A program made the position numbers and the translations under genes. A DNA stretch of 64,000 nucleotides from JAIBJN01 sp963811635 (lineage in GTDB: Bacteria; Actinomycetota; Thermoleophilia; Gaiellales; Gaiellaceae), in assembly GCA_963811635.1 (NCBI GenBank), contig CAWESB010000017.1, positions 1 through 64,000 on the forward strand, written 5' to 3'. The notes beneath the pieces were generated by a model that saw only the letters and a program-made list of their open reading frames with translations, was not told where the DNA came from and searched no databases. Below, in pieces: positions 26,943 to 35,632 of the stretch. How positions within the stretch are numbered: position 1 is the stretch's first letter; every line of letters starts with the position of its first letter.

Positions 26943-29459
26943 CTAGAGGTCTTCCGCCTCGTCCTCCCGGGCGACGATCTCCTCGACCAGGCCGAGGAAC
27001 TCCGATTCGAGGGAGGCGCCGTCCTCCGCGGTCTTCCCCTCGGCGTAGATGTGGACGAGCGGCTCGTCGGGGTCGGGGAGCACCTGCGCCCACCCGCGCT
27101 CGTCGTAGACCTTGATGCCGTCGGTGACGTCGACCTCCCTGCCCTTCGTGCGCTCGGTGAGGATCCGCATGACCGCGCCCTTCCGAGCCCAGGGGCAGCG
27201 CACCTGGTGGTGGACGACCGCGGACTCGGGGAGCTCGCCGACGATCTCCGAGAGCGGGCGTTGCATCGGCGCGAGGAGCTCGAGCAGCTTGCAGAGGCTG
27301 GCCATGCCGTCGTAGGCCGGGACGAACTCCGGGAAGACGAACCCACCGCCGACGGAGCCGGCGAAGATGACGCCGGCGCCCGCCGCGGCGGCGGTCAGGC
27401 CTGAGAGCGAGTGCGGCGTGCGCTCGACCTGGAGGTCGGTGCCCTGGACGAGCTCTTCGACGAGGCTCGTGACCGTGGTCGGGAACGCGAGCCGGCCCCG
27501 CTTACCGTCGGAGGCGAGCAGCCGCAGGAAGAGCAGGAGCTCCTGCTCGACCGGCACCTCGCGGGCCTTGTCGTCCACGAGGAAGATCCGCTCCGCGGCC
27601 GGGTCGAGAACGGCGCCGAGGTCGGCGCCGACCGCCTCGACCAGCCGCTTCGTCTGCCCCATCGACTCGGCGAGCGTCGCCCTCTCCCCTGCCTGGCGCC
27701 GCTCGCTCACGTACGCGTGCGAGGCCACCGCCTCGACGTCGAGCGTGCCCAGCACCTGTGGGAGCACGAGCGAGGCCGCCGAGAACGCGTAGTCGACCAC
27801 GATCCGGTAGCGGCGCGTGCGGATCGCCTGGACGTCGAGCGTGGCGACAAGGTCCTGGACGTAGGTCTCCGCGGTCCGCGCCGAGTAGGTGATCTCCCCC
27901 ACCTCGTTCCAGGAGGCACGCCGGAACTCCTGGCGCGAGAAGTGCTTGTCGATCTCCTTCACGAGCGCCGGCGTGGCCGGGGTGCCCGGCGGCTCGAAGA
28001 TCCGGATCTGGAGCACCTCGGGGTCGCTCGGGCTCGGCTGGACGTGGATGCCGGCGTCGAAGCCCTCCGTCTTCAGGAAATGCCGGTTCACGGCCGACGG
28101 CATCACCTGGAGGTCGGCGGCGTGCACGCCCGCGGAGTTGACGCCGGCGATGAGCGCGCGCCGGATCAGGCGGCACGAGGCCGAGGCGGCGCGGCTCGTG
28201 ACCACGCGGTCGCCCCGGTCGAGCGCCGTCCCGAGCGCCAGGCCGAGCCGCAGGGCGGTCTCGGGCGTGAGGTCGACGTCGAGGCGGCCTGAGACGCCGT
28301 CGAGGCCGATAAGCCGGGACGAGTGGCGCGATTCCCAGATGAGGTTTCGGTCGACGATGGAGCCCGACTCGACCTCCTTGAACGGGTAGATGCGCACCCC
28401 TGGCTTGACGACGCTCTCCTCGCCGATCGTGCAGTTGTCGCCGACGGCCACGCCCTCGTGGAGGCGCGCGTGGGGGCGGATGTCGCAGGCGCGGCCGACG
28501 ATCGCCCCTTCGACGAGCGCGCTGCGCCCCAGCGAGGTCGAGGAGTCGACGACCGAGCGCGCCGTCCTCGCATGGTCGGCCAGGGTCACGCTCGGCATGA
28601 GGACCGAGTACGGCCCGACCGAGGCGCGCGGCGCGATCCGGCAGTAGTTGCCGATGAAGGCGGGCGCCTCGACCGACTCGAGGTCCTCGAGCGCCACGCC
28701 CTCCCCTACCCAGACGTTGCCGCGCAACCGGATGCCGGGAATGTCGAGCCGCACCCGCTCGTCGAGCGCGTCGAAGTTCGCTTGCCGGTACTGGTCGAGG
28801 TTCCCGATGTCCTGCCAGTAGCCGTCGCAGACGAAGCCGTACAGCGGCTTCCCCATCTCGAGCAGGAGCGGGAAGAGCTCCTTCGAGAAGTCGTAGGGCG
28901 TGTCCTCGGGAACGTGGCGGAGCACCTCGGGCTCGAGCACGTAGATGCCCGTGTTGATCGTGTCAGTGAAGACCTGGCCCCACGAGGGCTTCTCGAGGAA
29001 GCGCTCGATGCGCCCCTCCTCGTCGGTGACGACGATCCCGAACTCGAGCGGGTTCGGCACGCTCTTGAGACCGATCGTCACCATGGCGCCCTTCTCCTTG
29101 TGAAAGCGGACGAGGGCGCCGAGGTCGATGTCGCAGAGCGCGTCACCGGAGATGACGAGGAACGTCTCGTCGAGCGCCTCCTCGGCGAGCTTCACCGAGC
29201 CCGCGGTGCCGGCGGGAGACTCCTCGACCGAGTAGCGGATCGAGAGCCCGTAGGCCTCGCCGTCGCCGAAGTAGCCGCGGATCGCCTGCGGCATGAAGGC
29301 GAGCGTGACGATGACGTCGTCGAAGCCGTGCTCGCGGAGCAGGTCGAGGATGTGCTCCATGCAGGGCTTGCCGACGATCGGCACCATCGGCTTCGGCTGG
29401 TTCGACGTCAGCGGACGCAGGCGGGTGCCCTCGCCGCCGGCCATGACGACGCCCTTCAC
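26943..29459 (-). CDS. Nucleotidyltransferase fused to a phosphomannomutase-like domain
   Basis: 838 residues; GTG 29459 overlaps the upstream stop (GTGA). N-terminal NDP-sugar pyrophosphorylase: VVMAGGEGTRLRPLTSNQPKPM, then a left-handed beta-helix of acyltransferase-type hexapeptides (about 240-360). The C-terminal half follows the phosphohexomutase fold. Its catalytic loop reads QPSPSDPE where TASHNP is expected, and the metal loop DGDxDR reads DPAAER (VLDPAAERIFLVDD). The Ser may remain but the metal aspartates do not. Probably mannose-1-phosphate guanylyltransferase or glucose-1-phosphate transferase with a regulatory mutase-like domain. Substrate not certain. Confidence 0.83.
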   Translation of the reverse strand: MKGVVMAGGEGTRLRPLTSNQPKPMVPIVGKPCMEHILDLLREHGFDDVIVTLAFMPQAIRGYFGDGEAYGLSIRYSVEESPAGTAGSVKLAEEALDETFLVISGDALCDIDLGALVRFHKEKGAMVTIGLKSVPNPLEFGIVVTDEEGRIERFLEKPSWGQVFTDTINTGIYVLEPEVLRHVPEDTPYDFSKELFPLLLEMGKPLYGFVCDGYWQDIGNLDQYRQANFDALDERVRLDIPGIRLRGNVWVGEGVALEDLESVEAPAFIGNYCRIAPRASVGPYSVLMPSVTLADHARTARSVVDSSTSLGRSALVEGAIVGRACDIRPHARLHEGVAVGDNCTIGEESVVKPGVRIYPFKEVESGSIVDRNLIWESRHSSRLIGLDGVSGRLDVDLTPETALRLGLALGTALDRGDRVVTSRAASASCRLIRRALIAGVNSAGVHAADLQVMPSAVNRHFLKTEGFDAGIHVQPSPSDPEVLQIRIFEPPGTPATPALVKEIDKHFSRQEFRRASWNEVGEITYSARTAETYVQDLVATLDVQAIRTRRYRIVVDYAFSAASLVLPQVLGTLDVEAVASHAYVSERRQAGERATLAESMGQTKRLVEAVGADLGAVLDPAAERIFLVDDKAREVPVEQELLLFLRLLASDGKRGRLAFPTTVTSLVEELVQGTDLQVERTPHSLSGLTAAAAGAGVIFAGSVGGGFVFPEFVPAYDGMASLCKLLELLAPMQRPLSEIVGELPESAVVHHQVRCPWARKGAVMRILTERTKGREVDVTDGIKVYDERGWAQVLPDPDEPLVHIYAEGKTAEDGASLESEFLGLVEEIVAREDEAEDL

Positions 29460-30007
29460 CGCTCCACCGCCCGGAGTGCTCCGAGAACGTAGAAGACGGC
29501 GGCCAGCACGGCGAGGCCGATGCCGATCCAGAAGAGCCAGAGCGGCCACTCCGTGCCCTTGTCGGAGGCGATCACGCCCGTGATCGCCGCGTAGAGCACC
29601 CACGTGGCCGCCTTCCCGAGCGTCGAGACCGAGAAGTCGTAGCCGCGGTCCTTGACGAGGCCGTAGCCACCCATCAGGAGCGCGTCGCGGCCGAGGACGA
29701 TCACGAGCGCGAGCCAGGGCAGGCGGTCGTCGAGGCAGAGGAGCAGGACGGCCGCGTCGATCATCAGGCGATCGGCGAGCGGGTCGGCGAACTTGCCGAA
29801 CTCCGACTCCACGTGCCAGCGCCTGGCGAGGTACCCGTCCACCTGGTCGGTCAGCGCCGCGGCGGCGAAGAGGGCCGCGAGGCCGTAGCTCCCCTCGCCG
29901 TCCGTGCGAAGCATGAAGACGACGAAGACGGGGATGGCCAGGAGGCGCAGGATCGTGAGCGCGTTCGGCAGCTTCGCAAGCGGTGCAGAAACGACGCGTG
30001 TGGCCAT
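29456..30007 (-). CDS. CDP-alcohol phosphatidyltransferase (PgsA-like)
   Basis: 183 residues, membrane. The CDP-alcohol phosphotransferase signature is complete: DQVDGYLARRWHVESEFG, then KFADPLADR. Several helices flank it. Most likely phosphatidylglycerophosphate synthase or a related phospholipid head-group enzyme. It is followed with a 4-base overlap by the nucleotidyltransferase fusion. The start ATG 30007 lies inside a palindrome shared with the divergent deiminase promoter. Confidence 0.82.
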   Translation of the reverse strand: MATRVVSAPLAKLPNALTILRLLAIPVFVVFMLRTDGEGSYGLAALFAAAALTDQVDGYLARRWHVESEFGKFADPLADRLMIDAAVLLLCLDDRLPWLALVIVLGRDALLMGGYGLVKDRGYDFSVSTLGKAATWVLYAAITGVIASDKGTEWPLWLFWIGIGLAVLAAVFYVLGALRAVER

Positions 30008-30020
30008 TCGGACCGAATGG
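30004..30020. promoter_or_regulatory. 17-bp palindrome between divergent genes
   Basis: CCATTCGG-A-CCGAATGG is a perfect inverted repeat overlapping the ATG of the phosphatidyltransferase gene and lying 13 bases before the deiminase start. In a 26-base divergent gap this is a credible operator. Confidence 0.45.
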
Positions 30021-30033
30021 TAACGTCGCCGCG

Positions 30034-31044
30034 ATGAGCGACGGCCTCCCCCTCCCCGGCTTCGTCAACGCGCACAGCCACGCGTTCCAGCGCGCGCTGC
30101 GCGGGAAGGTCGAGGGCGGCGACTTCTGGGCCTGGCGGGAGTCGATGCTGGACCTGGCCCTGGGCCTCGGCCCCGACGGCGTCCGCGAGGGCTACGCGGA
30201 GGTCTATCGCGAGATGAAGGCGGCCGGCTACACCGCCGTCGGCGAGTTCCACTACGTCGGCTTCGCCGAGGGGCAGGCGGCCGTCGAGGCGGGCGCGGAG
30301 GCCGGCGTCGAACTCGTCCTCCTGCCGGCCGCCTACGGCCGCGGCGGGATCGACCGCTTCCGCCAGGGCTCGGCCGCCGACTACCTCGAGCAGGTGGAGG
30401 CGCTCCGGGCCGCCGGCGCCGCCGTCGGGGTCGCCCCCCACTCCGTCCGCGCCTGCCCGCGGGACTGGCTCGAGCAGATCGGCGCCTACGCCGCGCGGGA
30501 CGGCCTCGTTCTTCACGTCCACGCCGACGAGCAGCCGCGCGAGATCGAAGAGTGCCTGGCCGAGCACGGGCTCCGGCCGATCGAGCTGCTCGCACAGACG
30601 GGCTGCCTCGGTCCCCGCACGACGATCGTCCACGCGACACACGCCGACGAGCGCGAGCTCGACCTTCTCGCCGAGCACGGCGCGCGGGTCTGCCTCTGCC
30701 CGACCACGGAGGCGAATCTCGGCGACGGCTTCCCGCCCCTCGCCGGCCTGCTCGCGCGCAGGATTCCGCTGTGCATCGGCTCGGACTCGAACGTCCGCAT
30801 CGACCCGCTGGAGGAGCTGCGGGAGCTCGAGGGCATCGCCCGGCGGCAGGAGCTGCGACGCAACGTCATCCCCGTGGACGAGCTGCTGGCGATCGGCTCG
30901 GCGGCGGGAGGCGCAGCGCTCGGGCTCACGGCGTGGCCCGGAGTCGAGGTCGACCTCGGCCACGTCTCGCTGCGCGGCGTCGAGCCGCCGGACGTCCCCG
31001 CAGCGCTCGTGCACGGCTGCGGCGCCGACGTCTTCCGCGGCTAG
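30034..31044 (+). CDS. Amidohydrolase, formimidoylglutamate deiminase (HutF)-like
   Basis: 336 residues from ATG 30034. Metal ligands: NAHSHAFQRAL, HVHADEQPREIEECL, VHATHADERE and GSDSNVRIDP. The layout and the EQ-EIEECL segment match HutF, which deaminates N-formimino-glutamate in histidine breakdown. No other hut gene is near, so the reaction is inferred. Its end overlaps proC by 4 bases, tail to tail. Confidence 0.78.
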   Translation: MSDGLPLPGFVNAHSHAFQRALRGKVEGGDFWAWRESMLDLALGLGPDGVREGYAEVYREMKAAGYTAVGEFHYVGFAEGQAAVEAGAEAGVELVLLPAAYGRGGIDRFRQGSAADYLEQVEALRAAGAAVGVAPHSVRACPRDWLEQIGAYAARDGLVLHVHADEQPREIEECLAEHGLRPIELLAQTGCLGPRTTIVHATHADERELDLLAEHGARVCLCPTTEANLGDGFPPLAGLLARRIPLCIGSDSNVRIDPLEELRELEGIARRQELRRNVIPVDELLAIGSAAGGAALGLTAWPGVEVDLGHVSLRGVEPPDVPAALVHGCGADVFRG

Positions 31045-31859
31045 CCCTTCGCCAGCTCTTTCGAGCGCTGCATCGCGGCCTGGATCGCGTTCAGGAAGGC
31101 TGCGCGCACGCCGGCCTGCTCGAGCTCGCGTATGGCCGCGATCGTCGTCCCGCCCGGCGAGGTCACAGCCTCGCGCAGCTCGACCGGGTGGATCTTCTCG
31201 TCGCGGAGCATCTTGGCCGTCCCGAGCATCGTCTGGACTACGAGGTCCGTCGAGATCTCGCGTGAGAGCCCGAGCAGGATTCCGGCCTCGATCATCGACT
31301 CGGCCAGCAGGGCGAAGTACGCCGGGCCGGAGCCCGAGACCGCCGTGACCGCGTCCATGTAGGGCTCGTCCACGCGCACGGCCCGCCCGACGCTCGAGAG
31401 GACCTCCTCAGCCTGCGCCATGTGCTCCTCCTGCGCGTGGGCGCCGGCGGCGATGCCCGCCATGCCCTCGTGCACGGTCATGGGCGTGTTCGGCATCGCG
31501 CGGACGACCGGCACGCCGTCGCTCAGGTGCTCCTCGATCAGGGCCGTCGGAATTGCGGCGGCGATGGAGACGACGGTCTGGTCGGCGGTGACCGCGCCGG
31601 CGATCTCGCCGAGCAGGCCCTCGATGTCCTGCGGCTTCACGCCGATGACGACGATCTCCGCGCCCTCGACCGCCTCCGCGTTGTCGAGGGTCGTCCGGAT
31701 CCCGTGCCGATCCGCGAGCTCCTTGAGCCGCTCCGGGTGCCGGGCAGTCGCGACGATCTCGCCCGGCTCGCGCCAGCCCGAGGAGATGACGCCGGAGATC
31801 AGCGACTCGCCGGCCTTGCCGGCGCCGAGCACGGCGAGGGTGCGTCCAGCCTCAGCCAT
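31041..31859 (-). CDS. proC: Pyrroline-5-carboxylate reductase
   Basis: Last step of proline synthesis (P5C to proline, NAD(P)H). 272 residues: Rossmann VLGAGKAGESLISG, IGVKPQDIEGLL, VRAMPNTPMTVHEGM, VSGSGPAYFALLAESM and TSPGGTTIAAI. ATG 31859. Confidence 0.94.
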   Translation of the reverse strand: MAEAGRTLAVLGAGKAGESLISGVISSGWREPGEIVATARHPERLKELADRHGIRTTLDNAEAVEGAEIVVIGVKPQDIEGLLGEIAGAVTADQTVVSIAAAIPTALIEEHLSDGVPVVRAMPNTPMTVHEGMAGIAAGAHAQEEHMAQAEEVLSSVGRAVRVDEPYMDAVTAVSGSGPAYFALLAESMIEAGILLGLSREISTDLVVQTMLGTAKMLRDEKIHPVELREAVTSPGGTTIAAIRELEQAGVRAAFLNAIQAAMQRSKELAKG

Positions 31860-31891
31860 CGTCCGCGAACCCTACCGCGCGGTCGGCGGCG

Positions 31892-32305
31892 CTACATCTT
31901 GGCTTCGACGGCGAACTTGACGTCGATCGACTGGTCGTAGCGGTAGCGGTCGTAGCCGCGGCCGCCGTTCACGTGGTCGTGCTGCCCGTCGCGGGCCCAG
32001 AGCCAGTCGTCGCCATCGCCGCCCTGGAGGACGTCGACCCCGCTGTCGCCCTGGATGCGGTCGTTGCCGGGGCCCCCCCGAATCAGGTCGTTCCCGGAGT
32101 TGCCGCCGATCGTGTCCGCCCCGCCGAGGCCGCAGATCACGTCCGGGCCGGCGGTGCCCTGGAGGAGGTCGGGGCCGGAGGTCCCGGTGACCGTGCACGC
32201 CCGCTTCAGATTCGGGGTGTGCCCCGACGCGACATACGGCTGCACGGCGAGCGCGACCGCGAAGCCGAAGAACGCGAGGCCGAGGACGAGGACGCGAACG
32301 CGCAT
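31892..32305 (-). CDS. Secreted RTX (hemolysin-type) calcium-binding repeat protein
   Basis: 137 residues with a signal peptide (VRVLVLGLAFFGFAVALAV). About six GGxGxDxUx nonapeptides follow (GLGGADTIGG, GNSGNDLIRG, GPGNDRIQGD, GGDGDDWLWA, GGRGYDRYRY). Calcium-folded parallel beta roll expected; no enzyme domain. Function unknown. Confidence 0.85.
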   Translation of the reverse strand: MRVRVLVLGLAFFGFAVALAVQPYVASGHTPNLKRACTVTGTSGPDLLQGTAGPDVICGLGGADTIGGNSGNDLIRGGPGNDRIQGDSGVDVLQGGDGDDWLWARDGQHDHVNGGRGYDRYRYDQSIDVKFAVEAKM

Positions 32306-32370
32306 GGGCTCTCAGTATCGACAGTTGCACCGATCGTCACGATCCCTCGCCTGGGGATGATTATTTGGAC

Positions 32371-33294
32371 CTACGAGAAGCGGCGCTGCAGCTGCAGGAT
32401 CGTGCGCACGTACCACCGCGTCTCGCGGAAGAGCCCGTGGCGGCGAACGGCCCGCGGTCCCTGGTAGTACGCGGCCAGTGCGAGGCGATTGCTGCCGCGG
32501 AACTCACGGAGCAGATGGCGGAGGTAGACGATCCCGACGCGGATGTTGCCGATCGCCGTCCGCGCGACCTTGCGGCCCATGAGGACGTCCTCGACGAAGC
32601 GCCACGTGGCGGGCATGACCTGCATAACCCCCCAAGCGCCGACCGACGACCTCGCGTTCCAGTGGAAGCCCGACTCCATCCAGGCGACCGCGCGCACGAG
32701 GCTCGGGCTCATGCCGTAGTAGCCCGCCCAGTACCCGAGCAGCCTGCGGACCTCGTCGCGACTCGCCCCACCGTGCGCTCTCGGTGAGGCACGCGTGGCC
32801 CGTTTCCGCGCTGCAACCTTTCCGGCGAGGGCGCGCGTGGTGGCCGGGCCGACAAGCCCGTCAGCGGCCAGGCCCGCACGACCCTGGAACCGCCGCACGG
32901 CGACCTGGGTGTTTCGCCCGTAGACGCCGTCGATGCCGCCTGGGCGAACGCCGTGCCGGGCGAGCATGAACTGGAGGATCGAGACGTCCCAGCCGATCAT
33001 GCCGCGGCGCATCAGGCGCTGCCCGAACAGGGGCCGGCCGAACTTCCCGAGTTTCGCGCGGGTGCGCGGGCCCGTGACGCCGTCGACCTCCAGGCCGCGG
33101 CGGCGCTGGAACGACCGTACCGCGCGGTCGGTCTGCGGCCCGAGGATGCCGTCGATCGGCCCTCGGTAGAGCCCGTGTGCCCGCAACGCGACCTGCACTC
33201 CCGCGATGTGCGGCGCCAGCACCGCTGGCGCGGGCGCCGCCGCCACGAGGGCGACCAGGACGGATGCGAACGCGACGTACCTTCCGGTTCGCAT
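32371..33294 (-). CDS. Lytic transglycosylase with two peptidoglycan-binding domains
   Basis: 307 residues from ATG 33294, with a signal peptide. Two PF01471-type repeats: LRAHGLYRGPIDGILGPQTD and LARHGVRPGGIDGVYGRNTQ. The C-terminal SLT-type domain shows SLVRAVAWMESGFHWNARSS (catalytic Glu in AWMESG), GVMQVMPATW and ALAAYYQGP. It cleaves peptidoglycan glycan strands in the envelope. The promoter side carries strong hairpins. Confidence 0.88.
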   Translation of the reverse strand: MRTGRYVAFASVLVALVAAAPAPAVLAPHIAGVQVALRAHGLYRGPIDGILGPQTDRAVRSFQRRRGLEVDGVTGPRTRAKLGKFGRPLFGQRLMRRGMIGWDVSILQFMLARHGVRPGGIDGVYGRNTQVAVRRFQGRAGLAADGLVGPATTRALAGKVAARKRATRASPRAHGGASRDEVRRLLGYWAGYYGMSPSLVRAVAWMESGFHWNARSSVGAWGVMQVMPATWRFVEDVLMGRKVARTAIGNIRVGIVYLRHLLREFRGSNRLALAAYYQGPRAVRRHGLFRETRWYVRTILQLQRRFS

Positions 33295-33374
33295 GCCCGG
33301 GGTCCTTTGGCCCCTCCCGCCCGTTTTCCTGCCTCGGCGACGAGCCCGAACGGTTTCCAAACAGGTAGGGGTAA

Positions 33375-33441
33375 GCGGGCCGTACCCCCTTGGCCTAGGG
33401 AGGCCCGCTCACACCCTGGAGACGCCGCAAAGGGCTGCGTC
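33375..33441 (-). promoter_or_regulatory. Structured leader candidate of the transglycosylase gene
   Basis: Two stems lie 80-150 bases upstream of the start: GCGGGCC (33375-33381) with GGCCCGC (33402-33408), and GACGC (33421-33425) with GCGTC (33437-33441). Cell-wall hydrolases in other actinobacteria are often preceded by the c-di-AMP (ydaO) riboswitch, but its core could not be matched by eye. Confidence 0.3.
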
Positions 33442-33524
33442 CCCGGCGACACACGACCTGCGGCCGAATCGCGCGCCGCCCCGCGAAGGATAGCGATCCG
33501 CCCCGGCCCGCAAGTCGGCAGCCG

Positions 33525-34085
33525 TCAGGGGGCGGTGGGGCGAGGCACCGAGTAGCGGGCGCACGCGAAGTCCCCGTTGCGCCCCAGCTCCTCCAGCCGG
33601 AGCTCGATCCGGCGCGGGAGCAACGGCGCACCGGCACCGAGCGCGACCGGCGCGATCATGACGAGAACCTCGTCCAGGAGCCCGGCGTCGGCGAACTGGC
33701 CGGCGAGGTCTCCCCCGCCGACGATCCACACGCTGCGGCCGTCGGCCGCGTCGACCATCCGTCCGTGCACCGCGCCGACGTCGTCGCTCGTGAACTCGAT
33801 CGGCGCACCGGGAACGACCGCCGGCTCGCGGTGCGTGAAGACCCAGCACGGGATCTCGTATGGCCACCTCCAATCCGCAGGGTCCTTGCCGGCGAACTCG
33901 TGGTCGAGAATCCATTCGTACGTCGTCGAGCCCATCGCCATCGCGCCGACGCCGGCGATGAACTCGTCGTAGTTCAGCGGCCCGTCGGGCTCGCGCTTGC
34001 GCGTGAACAGCCAGTCGAGCGAGTTGTCGGCGTCGGCGAGGAACCCGTCGAGGGTGGTCGCCGTGTAGTACTGGGTAAGGCTCAT
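33525..34085 (-). CDS. Dihydrofolate reductase/RibD C-terminal family protein
   Basis: 186 residues from ATG 34085, overlapping the nucleotidyltransferase stop by 4 bases. TATTLDGFLADADNSLDWLF, GAMAMGSTTYEWIL, IVGGGDLAGQFADAGLLDEV and IAPVALGAGAPLLP are the marks of the RibD_C family. The substrate of such stand-alone reductases is generally unknown. Confidence 0.82.
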   Translation of the reverse strand: MSLTQYYTATTLDGFLADADNSLDWLFTRKREPDGPLNYDEFIAGVGAMAMGSTTYEWILDHEFAGKDPADWRWPYEIPCWVFTHREPAVVPGAPIEFTSDDVGAVHGRMVDAADGRSVWIVGGGDLAGQFADAGLLDEVLVMIAPVALGAGAPLLPRRIELRLEELGRNGDFACARYSVPRPTAP

Positions 34086-34609
34086 ACTGGGCGGCGCCTG
34101 AGCGGCGGAGGGTGCGGGATCTCGAAGCGGTCGATCAGGCGGCGAAGGTCGTGCTCGTCCCGCTCGCTCCACTCGTACCCGAGCCGGAAGCGCAGCTGCA
34201 GGCTCGCGCTCAGGCAGCGTACGGGCCTCCCGCCGATGACTCCGGCGGACGCGAGGCCCTCGGCCGGGTAGTGGCCCCACGATCGGCCGCTCTCCGAGAG
34301 CTGCTGCCAGCCGCCGCCGTCCTCGTCGAAGGTCAGCGGATGGAGGTCGACCTCGCGCCCACGCGGGTCACGCATGACAAGGCGCGCGGGAAGCCCCGGT
34401 GTCCTGCCCGAGTCGTGCACGAAGCCGTCCTCCTCCAGGACGCGCCGGGCGAGCCCGACCGAGTCCCGGTCGAGCGCCAGGTCGAGGTCGGAGTGCGGGC
34501 GGGTCTCCTCGCCGAGAAGAGCATCCACTCCCCAGCCGCCGTCCACGACCACGTCGACTCCCGCCTCGGCCAGCCCGGCGAGCACGGCGACCACGTCGTC
34601 CGCGGTCAT
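34082..34609 (-). CDS. Nucleotidyltransferase of the lincosamide/aminoglycoside type
   Basis: 175 residues. VVVDGGWGVDALLGEETRPH followed by SDLDLAL gives the GG/W and DxD metal motif of aminoglycoside- and lincosamide-type nucleotidyltransferases, with REVDLHPL as third Asp. ATG 34609 overlaps the preceding stop (TGATG) and is preferred to ATG 34627. Resistance activity is not shown by the sequence. Confidence 0.75.
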   Translation of the reverse strand: MTADDVVAVLAGLAEAGVDVVVDGGWGVDALLGEETRPHSDLDLALDRDSVGLARRVLEEDGFVHDSGRTPGLPARLVMRDPRGREVDLHPLTFDEDGGGWQQLSESGRSWGHYPAEGLASAGVIGGRPVRCLSASLQLRFRLGYEWSERDEHDLRRLIDRFEIPHPPPLRRRPV

Positions 34610-34779
34610 CAGGGCGCGGCCCGCCACTCGCGGAAGTTCTCGACGCCGCTGAAGTGCTCGCCGGACTGCGGGAACTCGAGCACGGCGTCGGGGAGGTACA
34701 TCTCGTGGGCGAGGTCGGGATCGCTGCTCGCGTACTCGAAGTGCTGTCTGAGCATCGCCCTGACCTCCGCCGCGTCCAC
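34609..34779 (-). CDS. NTF2/SnoaL-like fragment, C-terminus missing
   Basis: 56 residues from GTG 34779: MLRQHFEYASSDPDLAHEMY, LPDAVLEFPQSGEHFSGVEN, FREWRAAP, stop. This is the first half of an NTF2-like fold protein, normally about 120 residues. The stop is coupled to the nucleotidyltransferase ATG, so a deletion may have joined the two. It could also be a real short protein. Confidence 0.5.
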   Translation of the reverse strand: MDAAEVRAMLRQHFEYASSDPDLAHEMYLPDAVLEFPQSGEHFSGVENFREWRAAP

Positions 34780-34820
34780 GCAGACAGCTTGCCCGATCCG
34801 GAGCGCGGTGGCTTGAACGA

Positions 34821-34846
34821 CGAAAGCCCGCTCCGGCGGGCCTTCG
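34821..34846. terminator. Hairpin upstream of the NTF2-like fragment
   Basis: CGAAAGCCCGC and GCGGGCCTTCG pair around TCCG. It separates the accessory cluster from the small peptide gene and could stop transcription of the latter. Confidence 0.5.
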
Positions 34847-34892
34847 TGGGTCGGGCGTCGAGAATTGTTGCAGGTCTATCCCCGGGCAACGG

Positions 34893-34976
34893 TCATCGTC
34901 GCCCCCAGCCGCCGCGGTAGACGAGGCCGCCGAGGCCGCCGACCATGAAGGCCATCGCCACTACTCCTACGATCAT
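34893..34976 (-). CDS. 27-residue hydrophobic peptide
   Basis: ATG 34976, stop 34893: MIVGVVAMAFMVGGLGGLVY then RGGWGRR. One membrane helix with a basic end. GGAAAGGA lies 7 bases upstream, a good ribosome site. Such peptides often associate with larger membrane proteins; nothing more can be said. Confidence 0.45.
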   Translation of the reverse strand: MIVGVVAMAFMVGGLGGLVYRGGWGRR

Positions 34977-35632
34977 TCGCTGGTCCTTTCCGTGCGTCTC
35001 CAAGCGCCGAGGGTTCGGCGCTCCCCGGGAGGCGAGTGAGGCGTCCCTTGGGTATGTCCTCGGCACGTGTTGCCGAGATCAGTGCAAGACGACCAGGCCC
35101 GCTAGGCCGATCATCCCCTCACTGTTCTCTTCGGCCAGGCGAAGTCGAACCTCCATTGAGTTGCGGTTAAGGCATCTCCGCACCCTGGTCCGAACGCGTT
35201 GGTCGCAGGAGTCGAGCCCTGATCCCTCAGATCACCGAGGTCTAGGCATCGAGTGGGCACCGCCGGGTGGGCCGGTGCCGCTCTATTTCAGTCGGGCGCC
35301 GAGATTTGAACTCGGGAACCTCTAGTCCCCCAGACTTTGCCCCCAAGCGGGAGACGGCTCGACTGAGCGGTCAAATCGCTCAACCATGCGGAATAACTCG
35401 CGCGCAGGCGACATGGTTGGACCCCGCTGGACCAAAGCGCGCTGAACGTGCGCTGATCTTGCGCGGACTGGCGGGCGGCCCAGATTGCGGGCTGGGAGGC
35501 GCGGCTACCACCACAGCATGTACTTAAAGACGCACGAAACTAACAAAACTTGCGCGACCGCTCTCAAACCGTGAGGAGGGAACCACGCGACGCGCGCCCT
35601 GACCCAAGGATCGAACCCGTCCGCTTCCCTCA
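34977..35632. other. Gene-free stretch holding the left island boundary
   Basis: No convincing gene. It contains GGCACCG/CGGTGCC (35256-35279), the tRNA-Pro 3' copy at 35292-35336, and the 14-mer GCTCAACCATGCGG (35378-35391), which recurs at 47581-47594 near the other island end. This fits recombinase arm sites. Confidence 0.5.
35292..35336. repeat. tRNA-Pro 3'-half copy 1 (att remnant)
   Basis: Matches the T arm to anticodon arm of the intact tRNA with one base missing in the acceptor G-run and one extra A. It shares the extra flank CTCTATTTCAGTCGGG with copy 2. The indels make it the most diverged copy, perhaps the oldest. Confidence 0.85.

Noticed and set aside
34082..34609. Confirmed antibiotic-resistance gene
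   Set aside because: The fold motifs fit lincosamide/aminoglycoside nucleotidyltransferases, but many such homologues have no resistance activity.
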